A DNA stretch of 64,000 nt from Pratylenchus scribneri (GCA_030063045.1 JAQSEB010000046.1:496001-560000), one strand, 5' to 3'; positions 1-13,556 are shown, counted from the stretch's first letter. Program-made: numbers and translations. The notes: generated by a model not told the origin, from the sequence alone.

Positions 1-2178
1 AGAATGGGAAAATTGGATGGGCAAGAAGAATGGAGAGGGAAGAAAGGATTGGACATGGACACACTTTGGCCAAGTCTGAAGTGGCCTTTTGGCCATTGGA
101 TGGATGGAAAAGGCCAAAATCAAATTAAGTGGCCGAGGAGTGGGTCGAGAGGGAATGAAGGGGAGGAACATGGAAAGGCCAAGGAATGAAAATGGATTGG
201 GCAATGGGAGGAGGGAGGAGGCCAATCCATTCATTAAATTATTGGAATTAATTTATTTTACTTAAATAATTGCTTTTCCCAATTAATTTGAAGGTTAATT
301 TGGTCATCAACCAATGATTTTACATGTGTTTTGCCAGAGGGGAAATGGACAAATTGGCCAAAAAGGCCTTTGGGGAATAATCCGAGTGAATATTTAGGTT
401 GGCCATTGAATGGATATTGGGGCGACATTTGTCCCCTGAGGGGAGGGGATGAGAGTTGGAGTGGCTTGGTCAGAATGAATGGAGAATTTGAGATGAATGT
501 GGGTGGAATTGGGCAATCGGAAGGATGCTTCATTCGATTGTTGGCCATTCTCGCCGGCTGTCCACTTTTGAAATGATATATTTTGACAATTGCTGGCAGA
601 AACAAGCAAAAGGAGACAAAGTATGACCGATTGATATAGGAAAAAACAAAAAAAAATTGTATATTTTGAGAAAAGAATAAATAATTCAAAGTGAAAAGTG
701 AAAAAAAAATTGAATTTGACAGCGCATTTGGTGCTGTGAAGGGCCAATTTGGTCAGAAATGGCTTTTGGCATGTTTTCCGGCCCAATAATTGTCCCCACG
801 GGATGGAAGGATGAAGGTGGATTGTCCACTGAGGCGAAAAGGTTTGCGAAGGATAAAGCCAATTTCGACTTAACCGCCGGTAGCAGAAAGCATTGACCAA
901 TTGAAGGGCCACAAAATTGGCCAAAATATGAAATTGTTGGCCAAATGGTTGGAGGGAAAGAAAGAAATGGAATAAATTCATAACATTGTCTTAAAAGTTC
1001 CATTGAATTGAATGGACATTGGTATTATTCCCTCCATGCGAATAAAGAGGAATTTGATTATATTTTTGTGATCGGTCGATTGGGCAATCCAAATGGCCAT
1101 AAGAATTCCGTTTAGGAACTTTTTGAGAGCCCGAAGTTCGGAAGAGTATTTTTGAGAGGAACCGAAGTGAAAGACAAAACTTCATGGGAAAATTGGGGAA
1201 AAGGCTAAAGTAAACAAAGGGCCAAAAAGAGGGCATATAAAGGAGATGAAGCCAAGGCCAAGGATGCGCCCAAGTGCCCCCATTTTGAGGATTGGTGATG
1301 AGAAATGAGGGATTGCGGGATGAATGAGGATGGATGTTTAATTAAAAAATTTCACGCTTGAATGAATAAAAGGAAATTTGGCGAGGGGAATGAATGGAAA
1401 TTGGGAGAAATTGCTGATGGTGGTTGGATTGGATGGCACCAATAGAAAAGTTTCAGATTTGTGGGCTTTTAATCGAACGGCATGAAAATCATCCATTTTA
1501 TTTTATTTATTTGGGAAATATTCCTTCAATGTTCAGTCAGTTGAGATGGGAATGGAGGAGGGAGCTTGGATGTCTCTCACCCCTTTCAAAATTTGCATAT
1601 TCATTCATTCAATTCCCAATTCTCATCATAAATAAATTCTTTCTGACACTCAAATTCATATTTAGCCCAAAATATGAATTTTGTCTGTTTGCGGTTTGGC
1701 CTACACAGATGAAGTAAGAAGATATGCCCTGTTAGCCACTTTCCAGCAGCTTCAGCAAAAATGATAATTTTGTACAATCCAAATTCCAAACTCCCTCAAA
1801 GGTCATGGAATAAATTCACTAAATATTGAAAACATCCAGTTTTTCGTTTATAACAAATTCTTTATTCGTCGTCAACAACCTCAAAAAATTACGTAAAGGT
1901 CAAAGAGATTTGTGATCGGGCGGAATATGTGTTTTTTGAATGAATAAATGAAAATATGGTTGCTTTTAGTGCGTAAAAGAGAGTAACATAGAATGGTTTG
2001 GAAGAAGTCAAAACAAAACAACAACAAAATGGGAAGATGGTGGAATGGGATTGGATTTATGGGGGATGGATGAAGACTGGTGGATGATGAGAAGGATGAA
2101 AAAATAAAAATTGTTCAACGAAGTGTCATATTCCAAATAGCATCCATTGACCAAAACCCTTTATTCGCCTCCTCATTC
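1..2178. other. Gene-poor left flank
   Basis: No exon chain or protein family can be recognised on either strand. The stretch is AT-rich with short low-complexity runs. It has a few open frames under 200 codons whose composition looks like chance reading of such DNA. The extreme right edge holds the 3' end of the nap-1-like gene. Confidence 0.6.
2160..2165 (-). terminator. Candidate polyadenylation signal of nap-1-like gene
   Basis: AATAAA on the minus strand lies about 14 nt past the stop codon of the nap-1-like gene. This is close, but plausible for a compact nematode 3' UTR. No cleavage site can be proved from sequence. Confidence 0.4.
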
Positions 2179-3573
2179 TTATTCTTCTTCGTCCGCATCG
2201 GAAGCATCCGCCGAATGGTCCATTCCCTCATCAGCACCGTCGGAGCCATCATCCTCTTCTTCTTCATCATCGCCGTAAAATTCATCCTCATCCGCTGCCT
2301 CACCGGTGTAGAACAAAACGGCGCGTGGAATGACCTAAAAAATAAACAAATTTTGATTTACTGGTTAAATAACAAAAACCTGATCCCGGATAATTTGTCC
2401 AATTTCGAAGTCTTCCTGCACCTTTTCTAGAGCACTGTCATCTTCCTTTAATATAAAATTACCAATATAACTTTTTCTAAATTTAATTTTAAACCAACCC
2501 CTTCGCCTTCTAGAACTTTTGGCCCAAATTCGAAGAAATTGAAGAAACTTTCGTTGGTAACCTTAAAAATTAAATAATTTAAACAATTTATTTGTTATAA
2601 AACCGTTTTGGTGACGAATTTGCCGGCTTGCGGTCCTCTTTTCTGCTTCTTTTTCACGGTCTTTTGGGTCACATTTTTGCCCTCATTCCAATCAATGCTG
2701 CAACCTTGTGACTTCACCACTGTTGGACCATCATATTCGAATCTAAAAACCAACCAAAATAAAAAATGAAAATCAAATTGCACTGACGGTTCATCTTTGT
2801 CCAGGTCAATGTTGAGTTCATAGTACTTGGTCAGCAGCTCATTGGAAAAGTATGGATTTTCGGCGAAGTAGAAATTCAGAGTGAAGCCAGGCGGATTGGA
2901 ATGAACTTCGCTGGTGATGTCGGTCAAATATTTGAGGATGGGCTCATCATGTTCCTGCACAAATTTATTACATATTTTAAATAAAATGTGGGGAATACCT
3001 TGATGGTATCGCTAATCTGTGCAACGCAATTTAACACGTTGAACCAAAATCCGGGAATGCCCTTTGATTGTTCGCCTCCTTCCACTGGCGCGTCTTGTTC
3101 GATTTTCTTAAAAATAATTAATTCAGTCTCATTCTCATCTGTTTATTATTAAATAACCTCCAATTCGGCTGCTGGCACTCCATGCAACAATGGTAGGTCG
3201 GCTTCTGCATCGGTTGGTTCATGGTCCCCCAACACAACTTGGCGACGTTTTGCGCTCACAGATTCGAAGAGCGGTTGATATTTCTTAAGAAATATTTGTA
3301 AATAATTTCAAAATATAGAAAAAACCTTCTCGAGTTCATGAACTTCTTTGTAAAATTGCGCTTCCACCTCCAGACTTTCCAATTGGATTTTCTTGAGTGC
3401 GCGAACACGACGAAGAATTGGACGAGAGAGCTTAAAAATGAATTAGCGATTGAAGAAATCTTATTTATTACCTCAAGAATGTGCGGAGGAACCCCAGTTT
3501 CTCCGTGATCAACTTCATTGTAACCGGATGCTTTGAGCAGTTCTGACAAATTATGGTTTTGTTGAGATGCCAT
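2179..3573 (-). CDS. nap-1: Nucleosome assembly protein 1-like histone chaperone
   Basis: NAP/SET-family chaperone that binds H2A-H2B (and H3-H4) and helps assemble nucleosomes, shuttling between cytoplasm and nucleus. Nine exons (3472-3573, 3326-3430, 3158-3283, 2999-3106, 2788-2954, 2604-2742, 2499-2561, 2380-2445, 2179-2334) join in one frame of 343 codons, typical for the family. Visible landmarks are PPHILE near the N-terminus, the dimerisation helix (YKEVHELEK), EHDEPIL, the core motif IDWNEGKNVTQKTVKKKQK, TNESFFNFF, a second core segment IPRAVLFYTGEA and a strongly acidic tail ending DADEEE. The vertebrate C-terminal CaaX box is absent. The start is the first ATG of exon 1. Introns are 41-53 bp. 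It is divergent from the IMMP2-like gene, with about 0.97 kb between them. The family call is very firm; NAP1 rather than another NAP paralog is inferred from the motifs. Confidence 0.93.
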
Positions 3574-4544
3574 TGTTTGTTGTTTAAGTCAAATTTTCAA
3601 ATTAAAATATTTAAATATGTCAAATATTTTGTCTAAAAATTAAATTTTTGATGGAATGAAAATTATTTTTGAATGTGATTTTATGGAAGAATGGGCAAAT
3701 TAAGTAATGTGAATGAAATGAAAAAATGGAAAGGCAAGGAAGTGGAAAGGAATGTTTCAAAATAAATAATCTCCAATCCAATAAAATTGCCCATCTCTTT
3801 ATTTTTTCTACTTATTTATAGACTAGACTAGACTAGAATTCTCTGTGCCCCTGCTGTCCCATTCCCATAGTAATATCGATAATTTAAAAATGATTGCATC
3901 TTCAATCGTCTTTTTTTTTGTCATCAAATTGACCTCTGTCTATTTCATTTATTTATTAATCTCTAATTGATAATGTAAATTTGTTTTCTACTTCAAACTT
4001 CAGTGATGAAGTGAAGTGGGTGGTAAATTGAGATGCAGTTTGAAGATTCGAAAAATATGGAATGGAATTTACATACATGTTTCGTTTGATAGTTTGTGGT
4101 TTAACGTTTTGACGATTGTTTCGTTCATCAAATTTCAAATCACCACATTCATAATCAACCAACCAACCGAATCGAATAATTTTTTAGTGAAAAGTTTGTC
4201 AAATCTAGAGAAAAAAAGAACTTAATAAAAATTAAAATTCGTTTCAAAATTTTTTATTGCTTTTAAAATTTTTAATACAGTACGCATTTTTTTGTAGCGG
4301 AGATAGAAGGGAGAACGGAGAAACATTGAGTTTGGGTTTCTCTGATTTAAATTTACCTAAATTAGTCGAAACTCGAAAGACTAGACTTGCCAATTATAGA
4401 AAAACAACCATTTTTAATCTTGATAAGCTCTACATATTTATCTATTTTAATTTAAATTATCTCCAATTTTCTATTTCTACACATAGATAAAAATAAAATG
4501 AAAATTTCTCGGCCAATTTTCTATATGACTGGAGTCTTTTGCAG
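3574..4544. promoter_or_regulatory. Shared divergent upstream region, nap-1-like and IMMP2-like genes
   Basis: AT-rich intergenic DNA between two divergently transcribed genes, so promoters for both must lie here or nearby. It contains a short GACTA repeat near 3822-3837. No TATA or other box can be assigned with confidence. A missing first exon of the IMMP2-like gene could sit in the right half; a TTTTGCAG acceptor-like site ends at 4544. Confidence 0.35.
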
Positions 4545-5207
4545 TTTGCACCACCACCTCCTACATCATTCTCAATAAAATTGGGCATCCGATGATCATT
4601 GATGATCATTCTATGACGGTAGGCAAATTATTAATAGAAATTCATTATAATAACAATTTTAGCCAACACTCAATCCCGGCGAAGTTGTTTGGATTTCAAA
4701 ATTAGCCAAGCCTAAAGAAGAGGACGGCAAAATTGTTTGGGTTTCAAAACGAGCCAAGAAGTTTAGAGGGAACATCTTCATTTTCAGGTAATTGAAATTA
4801 TTCATATTTAATCAATAAAATTTTTAAGTCCCCAACGGATCCATCAAGAAATGACATCAAACGTATTTATTTTTTTACAATTGTTTGCAAAAGAATTTTA
4901 AAATCTTATTTAGGCATTGCTGGAGTTCCCGGGGATTTTCTCTCATGCCCAAACCATGGACCACAACATGCAATTCCCAGTCATTATTTTTGGATGCTTT
5001 CCGACAATCGCACAATCCCAACAGTGAGCAAAAATTTTAAATTTATTTTAAAATAATGCTTTAGGTCGATAGTGATCAATATGGATGGGTAAAGTTATTC
5101 AGAATGATACAATAAATTTATTTATTTTTATTCAGGTTCATCAAAGTCTACTCAAGGGAAAAGCAACTTTTGTGATTTGGCCTCCATCAAAATGGTCCAA
5201 ATTATGA
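4545..5207 (+). CDS. immp-2: IMMP2-like mitochondrial inner membrane signal peptidase (5' end incomplete, possible break)
   Basis: Serine-lysine protease of family S26 that would cleave presequences of intermembrane-space proteins. Exon-like blocks: 4545-4618, 4663-4787, 4829-4862, 4914-5023, 5065-5088, 5136-5207. The catalytic serine sits in SMTPTLNPG across the first junction. The catalytic lysine sits in IKRIAGVPGD across the third junction (4862/4914). The C-terminus ends IWPPSKW, matching the family's WPPERW ending. Oddities: exon 4663-4787 ends in phase 2 while the recognisable frame of exon 4829 needs phase 0, so the join as drawn shifts frame. A segment around VVWISKLAK is repeated as IVWVSKRAK. 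The usual GDN box reads SDN. No N-terminal membrane segment was found. It could be a live gene with a sequencing or model error, or a decaying copy. Family call firm, integrity uncertain. Confidence 0.6.
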
Positions 5208-5450
5208 TGAAATTACGAGGAAGAAATTAGAAATAATTCTTTTAAATGTATCAAGATTTTGTTAATTATTGTTTGTTACTTATTGTTTGTTTATTGATTG
5301 ATGATTTGAATAAATATTTTAAAAGATGTAGAACGAATATTATTAGACCCTCAAGTGGACAAAAATTTTATTCGTGATATTAAAAGCAGAGGCCTGAATA
5401 AATATGTAAATGCATGTAAAAATGCAGATCAAAGATAGACTTATTTTTAT

Positions 5451-5582
5451 TTATTTGACTTCGACTCCGCCCACCCAACCTGCGAAATTGGTCAAAATCC
5501 TTGACCGCACTATTTGCTGCTGGCTCTTTGACATAGCATATTCCACCGAATTTAGTATTGCTGAATTGCCCTCAGATCCCAT
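5451..5582 (-). CDS. Small unrecognised open frame
   Basis: A 43-codon frame (ATG at 5582, stop at 5451) beginning MGSEGNSAILNSVEY. Upstream on the same strand (5600-5745) there are protein-like stretches in other frames, interrupted by a stop. This could be a remnant of a small gene or chance. No family is recognised. Confidence 0.15.
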   Translation of the reverse strand: MGSEGNSAILNSVEYAMSKSQQQIVRSRILTNFAGWVGGVEVK

Positions 5583-7998
5583 TTTACCAAAAAATATCCA
5601 TAAAAAATTATAAATTTTCTAATTAACCTAAATAAAATGGACATTGGCCAAGTTGCGTAGGCTTCTTGTCAGCGATCTTCTCCATTTGGGGTTTAATGCC
5701 CTAATCCAGGAATGTGAATCGCGGCATTTTCCTACGCACCATGGCCATGTCTATGCTTAATTCTATTTAACTTATCCAAATTGAATGAAGTAAATTTATT
5801 TTATGAAAATTCATTGTAAATGATTATGAAAAGCAAAATCGAATTATTTCCCATATTTATTTTTGATCTTCCAATCCAATTACCAAAAATTATAAATGAA
5901 AAATGTAAAATTCGATGTACAGTAACGGAAAGAGAAGAGAAGCCCAGCAGCAATCGAATTGCGCGAAATTGGCTGACATGAGAATGAAGGTATAATAATA
6001 ACAATATTTTTGTTGTAAAAAGAATTCCTCCACCCAAAATTGAATTCCTTCCAAAGCTGAATAACCCCTTAAAATAAAAATTGTCCATTGTGTTCTGCCC
6101 CCATTCTTCGGTCAGCATTAATTGCATTGCTCAAAATGAGGGGAGTTGGTATGCAAACATATACCCAAAATTCTCATTCAAAGGAACAAATTTGGGACAG
6201 CCTGACACGATTGAATGGATTTGGATGGATGGATGGATTGAATCTAGGCAAAATGCTCAGTTGACTGGCCCTTTTATGGCAACAAAAGAATGGACAACAT
6301 CTGCGTGAGGGAAATTTAAATCGTCATTTGGGACATTGAATTTAAATGTAAAATTATTTGATGAAATTCAAATTAAAACATTTTTAAATGATGAAAAATG
6401 AAATTGTAAATGAGCCATCGAGAATGAGATTTTATGATCGAGAAAATTCAATTCATTAGCAATGATAGAAATTACGGCGATTGCTGGACGAATTCACGTA
6501 ATTTTGATCGATGCCTATGGGGAATTCAGCCTTCAAATTGTGAACAAATTGGTCATTAAAAGGGAAATCTTTTTTTTCTAATGAATTTGCCCTTGGGTAA
6601 AATATAAAATTATTTCAAATACAGTAGGATTCCTCTTTGATGACTGATTTATTCTTCGCTTTTTACGGGCCAATCATTTATCGAATCGAATCCAACGATG
6701 AAAATGATAAATTTGTTCGAAAATGGCCTTAATTTCCATATATTTTTTTTAAATTCCATAGGTTGGCGTTGTCCGTTGCCATTTTCTTTTCATTTTCCTC
6801 ATTTTTGTTGACAATTTTTTTGTTTTTCCGAATCCCTTTAATTGCCAAAAGAGAAATCACCAACAGCAGTTGAGAATGGAAGCCTCATTTTCCGATGCCA
6901 TAAAAGGCATGGATGTTGTTTGGCAATGATGAGAATGGACACATTGGAAGGTGGAATGAAGCCTTAAAAAATATACATTTTTTTAATTAATTTATTTCTT
7001 TTTTTTTGATTACAAAAAAGAAATAGTTTGAAACAAATTTGCAGTTTTGCAATTTTTACAAAATAAAATTTACTTTGAAGAAAATGGACACCAACAAATC
7101 AGAAAACATAAAAATGATCCCAATTGAGCCCAAACATAAAAAGTGAATATGCGCAAAGACTGTTGCCAATTGCCAGCCACTCCACTCATCAATCCATCCA
7201 ATATTATCCCTTCTTTCAATGTTCCAATGTTCATTTGAATGCATTGCTAAATAAACATTTCCATTTCCTCCATTCGATCAAGTTGGACAAAAAACACAAA
7301 AAAGAATTGGAGAGGGGATCAACTGGAATTAAAGTCCTCCTTTGTCTTTTCAACAATTCGCGAAAGAAAGGCCAATTCAAAATGAAACAATACGGTCCGG
7401 CGAATCTTTTATAATTCATTCAATTTCCAATTTGCCACTACCAGACAAAGACAACCATTCGATCTTCGCACTAAATGTGAATGGACTTTATATCAATTAA
7501 AATGTTCCTTTTGAAAAGTGGAATCCCTAATTTAGATAAATTCATTTAATTCACATTCTCTAGAAGTCTACAACTTTATTATTTACATTTACTTCCTTTT
7601 ATTATATTTGTATTTTTTTCTCAATGGTAATTGTAATTCAAATTGCACGCAATCCATCTGAATATTGCCGCCAGCAATTTGTTTTTTATTAAAATTTAAA
7701 TGTACTTCGAATAGGCAGCTGTTGAAAGAAAAACTAATAAATATTCAGAGTTGTAAAAATGCGCCATTTCCTATTTTTTCATTCAATGTTCCTTAATAAT
7801 AAAAAAACGGATATTATCCATTTGCGCAATTCTCGAAGGAATAATAATATTCCGACCGAATATTGCAACAATTCCTCAATATTTCCCCGATTTTTTCTCG
7901 ATTTTCCATAATTTATTTAACTTTTGATTTTTGTGTTTTCTTCATCCGTAATTGGCTTCTCATTTGCCCGCATCCCTTCAAAAATGTTCCAAATTTAT

Positions 7999-8021
7999 CC
8001 CCCCCCCCCCCCCCCCCCCCC
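7999..8021. repeat. Homopolymer C tract, 23 nt
   Basis: Twenty-three consecutive C residues in an AT-rich context. One of several such runs in the window. Exact length is unreliable, because such tracts slip in replication and sequencing. Confidence 0.9.
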
Positions 8022-9347
8022 ATCTTCTCATTTGCATAAAATGGAATTAACAAAAAATATTTAATTTTTTCATTTCCCTCCGGCTAATCCCCCAATGCCC
8101 AATTATTATGCCATTTCCAAATTTCACTTTTATTCTTTGGACTATTGTCGCTGTCTGGCAAAATTGCCTTAAAAAATAATATTCTCTCCAAAATGTGCCA
8201 TTAACATTTTTGAGACAATTTTCATCTATAATTTCAATACACAATCCAAAACATCTTAAATGTATTGAATGGGCCAAAATACACAAATAATATTCATTAA
8301 ATTGGCAAATTTTTCGTATTTTTGTGGCATTACTTCCCGGCACATCTCCGCCTAATGGATCCAGAAAATGGATGGGAAAATGTGGTGAAATGGTGTGAAT
8401 TGGGTCTGAAATGGGAAAATAAAAAACATTTTGTAAAAATTTGCAATATTCTCGATGGGATATTCAAAGCACATCCTTCCATTCTTTCCTTGCCTTTTTT
8501 GCATTATTTTTGGCTTAAATTAGCATTTTTATGAATTTAAATTTGGAAGAGGGTGGATGTTATTTTTATTTGGAATATTGCAAAAAATAAATAAAACCTT
8601 CCCGATAAACCAATTCAATATCTTTATAATACAATAATTTTATGGCCAAATAAATGCCAAGTTTGATGAAAATAATCCCGAAATTAATGGCATAATCTCC
8701 TCATTAAACTTCAATAGGGAATCTTCTACCTAATTTCATTTTTTCCATTTGATATCATCTAAAACCCACATTCAAATCCATCCAAAATCCATTTTATGGC
8801 CATTGTTCAAAATTTCCCCTCAAATATACCACCTCTTTCATTTCCGCAGCATTTCCCATTGAAATTGCTGTAAAACCATCCAAAATACATTTTTGGTCTG
8901 TTTTTGAAAAGGCCAACTGTGAATTCAATGGGAAAAGAGAATGGATGCTTTTTAGGATTGTTGGACCAAACCAAAAATTGTTGAGAGGGTGGCATTCAAA
9001 AAGGGATGCCATTTTCTCCATTTTCAAACCATTTTCCACCCAAAAATGGCCTCCCTCTCCTTCATGGACAGAGGATGGTCTCAATTTTGTTGTGGGAAAA
9101 GACGAATTCCAAATTGAAATGCGGAATGGATCGGCCATTTATGATGCCATTTCCAATGGGCCAATATTATTTTGTGCCTTTGAATGAATTGGAGGAAAAT
9201 GCCCTTTCAGAATTGGAAATATCCCTCCAAATAAATTATGCCAAATATTTCAAGTTAAATGAATTTTTGGACCATTTTTGGCCACAATAGAATCTTTTTG
9301 TACCGAAAATTGTTCGCCTCCGCCCCCCAACATCCGTAGCACATATT

Positions 9348-9370
9348 CCCCCCCCCCCCCCCCCCCCCCC
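9348..9370. repeat. Homopolymer C tract, 23 nt
   Basis: A second run of 23 C residues, about 1.35 kb after the first. A shorter run of six C lies just upstream near 9323. Confidence 0.9.
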
Positions 9371-12300
9371 TCAATTTTGGACATAATTGGGTGGGGCCAC
9401 AAAATAGAAACAAAATACCAAAATCGAAAAATATTTCCAATTTTTTAGTTCATTTTCTAGAAAAGTATTTCATTTGAAATTCTAACCAAAACTTGCGCCT
9501 TCGATGCTTTTTAATGGGGCATAGAAAGGGGCAGAATTGAAAATTGAATTGCTGAAAGTAAAATAGAAAAAGGAATGAAAAATGTAAATGGATGGTCGGT
9601 TTCGGAATTGAATTTGCCCCTAACAATGTTAATTTTACGCCTTTTTCCTTCAACTTTTCCTTGTCCCTTAATTTTTGACATTTTCAACAATTCATTTATT
9701 TCAACACCCAAAAATCACTTCTCAATTTTCTCTGACAAAAAAACATAAAGATTGTGGCAATTCTCAAACAATTTCCTCTTTTGCCATTCACCAAAAATGG
9801 AATTTAAGCCATTCGGAACAATTGGATTAGGGGGGAACGGACGAAATCATGGCCAATGATGAAAAAAAGCAACAAAAATGTCTCAAAAATGGTTGGCTTG
9901 GAATATGAAGAATTCTAAATGGGAAAAATGCCCAATTTTATGCAACAGAGCAAAGAACGAATTAGAATTTCCCATCCATTTTATTCAATTTTGTGTGTTT
10001 TAATCAAAAATAATAATTGAATTTATGTTGCAATTTTGGACCAATTTCTTGGACATTTTCCCATTTTGCATAATTCAATAATATCCATTTACAAAAATTA
10101 AAAATGCACAATTTGACCACCTTTGCTGCTGTCTAGACGACGCAAATATATAATCCGCAAAAATGGTTTCAACCTCATTTTAAAACCCGTTAAAATATAT
10201 TCCATTTTACGTATTTCTTCAAAATTTGCTACATTTTTTGCTAATATATTGAACATTTATTAATGCAATTTCAATATATTGTGCAACCACCTTTCCCTTT
10301 ATAAATCATCCAAATTTGGCCATAAATTGGCTCCAATCATCCATCCATCCCATTCATTCCCGTAAATCCAATGTTCCTTGTTCTTTTCCATTTCCGCCTT
10401 TCAATTCAGTTCGGTTTGGATTTTCAAAAAATTTATTCTTTGAGTTTTGGCCAATTTTACTTTTTTCCAACAAAATTTCCTCCCCCACTAATTTTGTAAC
10501 ATTTTTTCTGCCAATTTTATTTACACTGTAATCCATCTTATTTCCTCCGAATTCCACCCTCGCCCATCCATTCATTTCCATGTCCATTTATTCATTTCCG
10601 TAATTCCAACTCAAATGACAACCATGGTGGAGTAAAACATGGAAAAAAGATGCGCATCGAGACATTTTGGCCATCCATCCAAAATTCCACATCCTTTCCA
10701 TTTTAGTTGAATATATTGGGTGGAATCCCCATCCATGGCCAATCCAATGGAAGGTGGATTTAAATTTAAATTAGAATGAAAGGGATGAATTTAAATTAAA
10801 GAGAAAGAAAGGGGGAATTTGTGCCCGCAGGGCGGATCATTTTGCATTAATGGAATTAATGGATTTGTACGGCACAAAAAAGGAAATTTAAGACAAAGGA
10901 CGGATTAAAATATTTTTATACATTTTCAAAAATGACCCCCGTCCAAATATTTTTGGCCTTTTCCACTAGTCTTTTAATGAATATTTAAATTAAATTAAAA
11001 TTTCATTTTTCTCCATCTTTTAAATTGTCCAAAATATTAATATTATCGCATATATAATAATCATTATTATTTTTTTGATGATATTTCTTCTGCAACTGTT
11101 CAATCGAGGACTTGGCAAAAATATTCCCATAACATTTAGGTATTTGCTGCCCAAAAATGAATAAGTCTATAATTTTCCCAAATCCGGGTACAATTTTATT
11201 ACTTTAATTTATGCCAATTTTTCCATATTTTATACAATCAAAATATTCATTTTTTATTTATTTTCTCTTTGAAAGTTCAAAAACCATCTTTTAAAAATTC
11301 TTTTGTTTTTTAACTTTTCAGAAATTCAAGAAGGTGTTCACACTTTTTTCTATTTCTTCCATTTTTAACCAACAAACTCAAAAAGATTATTGAATTTTTT
11401 TGTTTCCATTGACCATTTGCCACACCCAAATTATTTCATAATAAATGCCCAAAATGGCTCCAATTATCCAATCAAATATCAAAATCAAAGATTCCTTTAA
11501 AATTTTAATGGATTAATGCTCTTTTTCTATCAAAATGGCATTTATGAGGTAAAATGCCAATTTTGTGAATATTCTTTATAATTTTAGTCCACTTTATTTA
11601 TTGAATTTTTCTCCCAAATTCATTTGCAAAATTGAGGGTGTGGCCAAAAAGGGAAATAGAAATGAATATTTTTGTGCAAATTTTCACCCAAAAATGAATT
11701 TATTTTCTCATGCTAAAATGTTGAAGGCCAAATTCCCCCACTCAATTCCGCCCACTAATTCCACAGGATAAATAATTTTTACAAAAAATTGGTTGCATTT
11801 CAATACAATAAGCAAATCACCTTATAAATCACTAAATCAATGTTACATTTCCAAATTAAATTATCAAAATAAATCACTTTGTCCCATGATGCCATTCCAA
11901 CATCCATTCATTCCTTCATTTGGCTTCCAAGTTTCAACATTCCCCTCCCCCCATCCATCCAATTCATTTTTGTTGCACTTTCTCCATTCCGTATTCATAT
12001 TCATTCACAATATTACCAATTCCACCCCCAAAAAGTTGTCATTCAATTAAATGAGTTGGATTTTACCCACAAAAAATTCGCAATACCTTCTCAAGGAATA
12101 ATCCCATCCATCCATATCCATATATCCTCTTCACTAAACCAAAATCCCCCATCTCCTCCCACATTGGCATTTTTGGCCACAAATGTGAGAATGTGCCACC
12201 ATTGTTCTCCATCACTGTGATGCTCATCTTCCAAAGTCACAAGTTCATTATTCATGCATATTCCCTCCACTCCACACCTTTTCCCTACTTCTTTTTGGCT

Positions 12301-13074
12301 CATTCCGCTTGGCCACTTTTCCCCATGGCAGTTTCAACCATTTCTTTTCCCTTTTTTGTATTGTTTCCATTTTATTTGCCTTTCAATTTATTTCCGCCCC
12401 AAAAATCACTGACATAACTCCCTTCCCCCCTTTTGGGTGCTCAAATCTAAGAAAGGAACACTTTTTTGTGGGCTAAATTAGCATTTTCATTTTCCTCCAG
12501 TTCCATCGATTTTCCTCTGGCCAATAACCCATTTTAAGGCCAACTTTCTTTAAACCCTAAACCCAATTCCTTCCTTCCTTCTCTCCACTGCCAAATTGTT
12601 CTTTAGTCCCCAATCAATGTATTTGAATGGAATATTCAATTGTTTCCATTTGCGCAATTTTATGTGAATTTTCCCAGTGCCAAAAATGAAAATGACCATT
12701 GGCCTATTTTCAATTCAATTCACTTTTTTGCCAATTGATTCCTTCTCCAACTTTTATATTCAATATTCCCACCCAAAATTGCAAACATTTTTATCTCAAA
12801 TTTCTCTCCAAAAATTGGACATTTGCACAATGTCCACATTCAAATAATTTTAATAATCAATTTTGTTCTATTTTTGTGGCCGAAGGAGTGCCTTTGAATT
12901 AATCCAATAAATTTTTCCTTGGCCCAATCTTCATTCCTCAACAATAATTTATTATTATTTTTGTGCTTTGGATGGGCCAAAATGGGCGTTTGTTCCGTCA
13001 AATTCCAAAATTGGCGTCATTCTCCGCATTTCCGCACAAAATTGCACGGATGAATGAATGAATGGCTTCCCAAT

Positions 13075-13079
13075 ATTCA
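13075..13079. repeat. Target-site duplication, left copy (ATTCA)
   Basis: ATTCA immediately precedes the 5' LTR and recurs immediately after the 3' LTR at 24795-24799. A 5-bp duplication is what integrase of LTR retroelements commonly leaves. Confidence 0.85.
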
Positions 13080-13519
13080 TGTCGAATCCGTCGACTTAGT
13101 AAATTGGAAAAGGTTAAAATTGGTCGGAAGGACCAAAGTCCAAAGAATTGCGGATTTTTTGGGAATTGTTAACATTTACAGTTGAGGAATTCAACTGCCT
13201 TTTCTATTTGCTTTTTGGTCTAAAATAATGGCTCATTCCTTCCAACATTTTTGGTTATTTGCAAATTGGTCGATTTATTGCCTTTTTTGATGAATTCACA
13301 GTTTTTTGCCCCCACAATTTGTTCCCATTTTTGTGCCTTTAAAAGTCCCTCGATTTGTTCCCAAAATCACCCTTTCAACGAACATTTGAACATTTCAACG
13401 AATTCACCAATTTAATATTGCTTGACCAATTTTGCCTTAAATTGAATAAAAGAACCAATAACTGAATTTTCCCCAATTTTCGAGTCTTTGAATTGGTAAA
13501 AAGCGGTAGATTCCGAACA
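13080..13519 (+). repeat. 5' long terminal repeat
   Basis: 440 bp, starting TGTCGAATCC and ending CCGAACA. It repeats at a constant offset of 11,275 bp and no mismatch was seen on reading. It should carry the element's promoter and R region. An AATAAA polyadenylation signal lies at 13445-13450. Confidence 0.95.
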
Positions 13520-13521
13520 AG

Positions 13522-13537
13522 TGGCGCTCCTGTGGAC
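13522..13537 (+). other. Candidate primer-binding site
   Basis: TGGCGCTCCTGTGGAC begins two nucleotides after the 5' LTR. A TGG start is expected for pairing with the CCA end of a host tRNA. Which tRNA cannot be decided here. Confidence 0.45.
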
Positions 13538-13548
13538 TGTGGATAAAA

Positions 13549-13556
13549 GGTAAATT
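13549..13556 (+). promoter_or_regulatory. Candidate splice donor in the retroelement leader
   Basis: An AAAAG/GTAAAT site just upstream of the first ATG resembles a strong 5' splice site. Retroelements with an envelope often make it from a spliced subgenomic RNA, so this donor could serve the envelope or downstream segments. This is inference from the motif and position. Confidence 0.35.

Larger units (their letters stand above)
5583..13074. other. Long gene-poor interval left of the retroelement
   Basis: About 7.5 kb in which no gene can be supported. The DNA is rich in TTTTCC, CCATCC and CATTTT words, with many short open frames on both strands that lack coding character. It holds two long poly-C runs (7999-8021 and 9348-9370). 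No tRNA or rRNA was recognised by eye. Confidence 0.5.
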
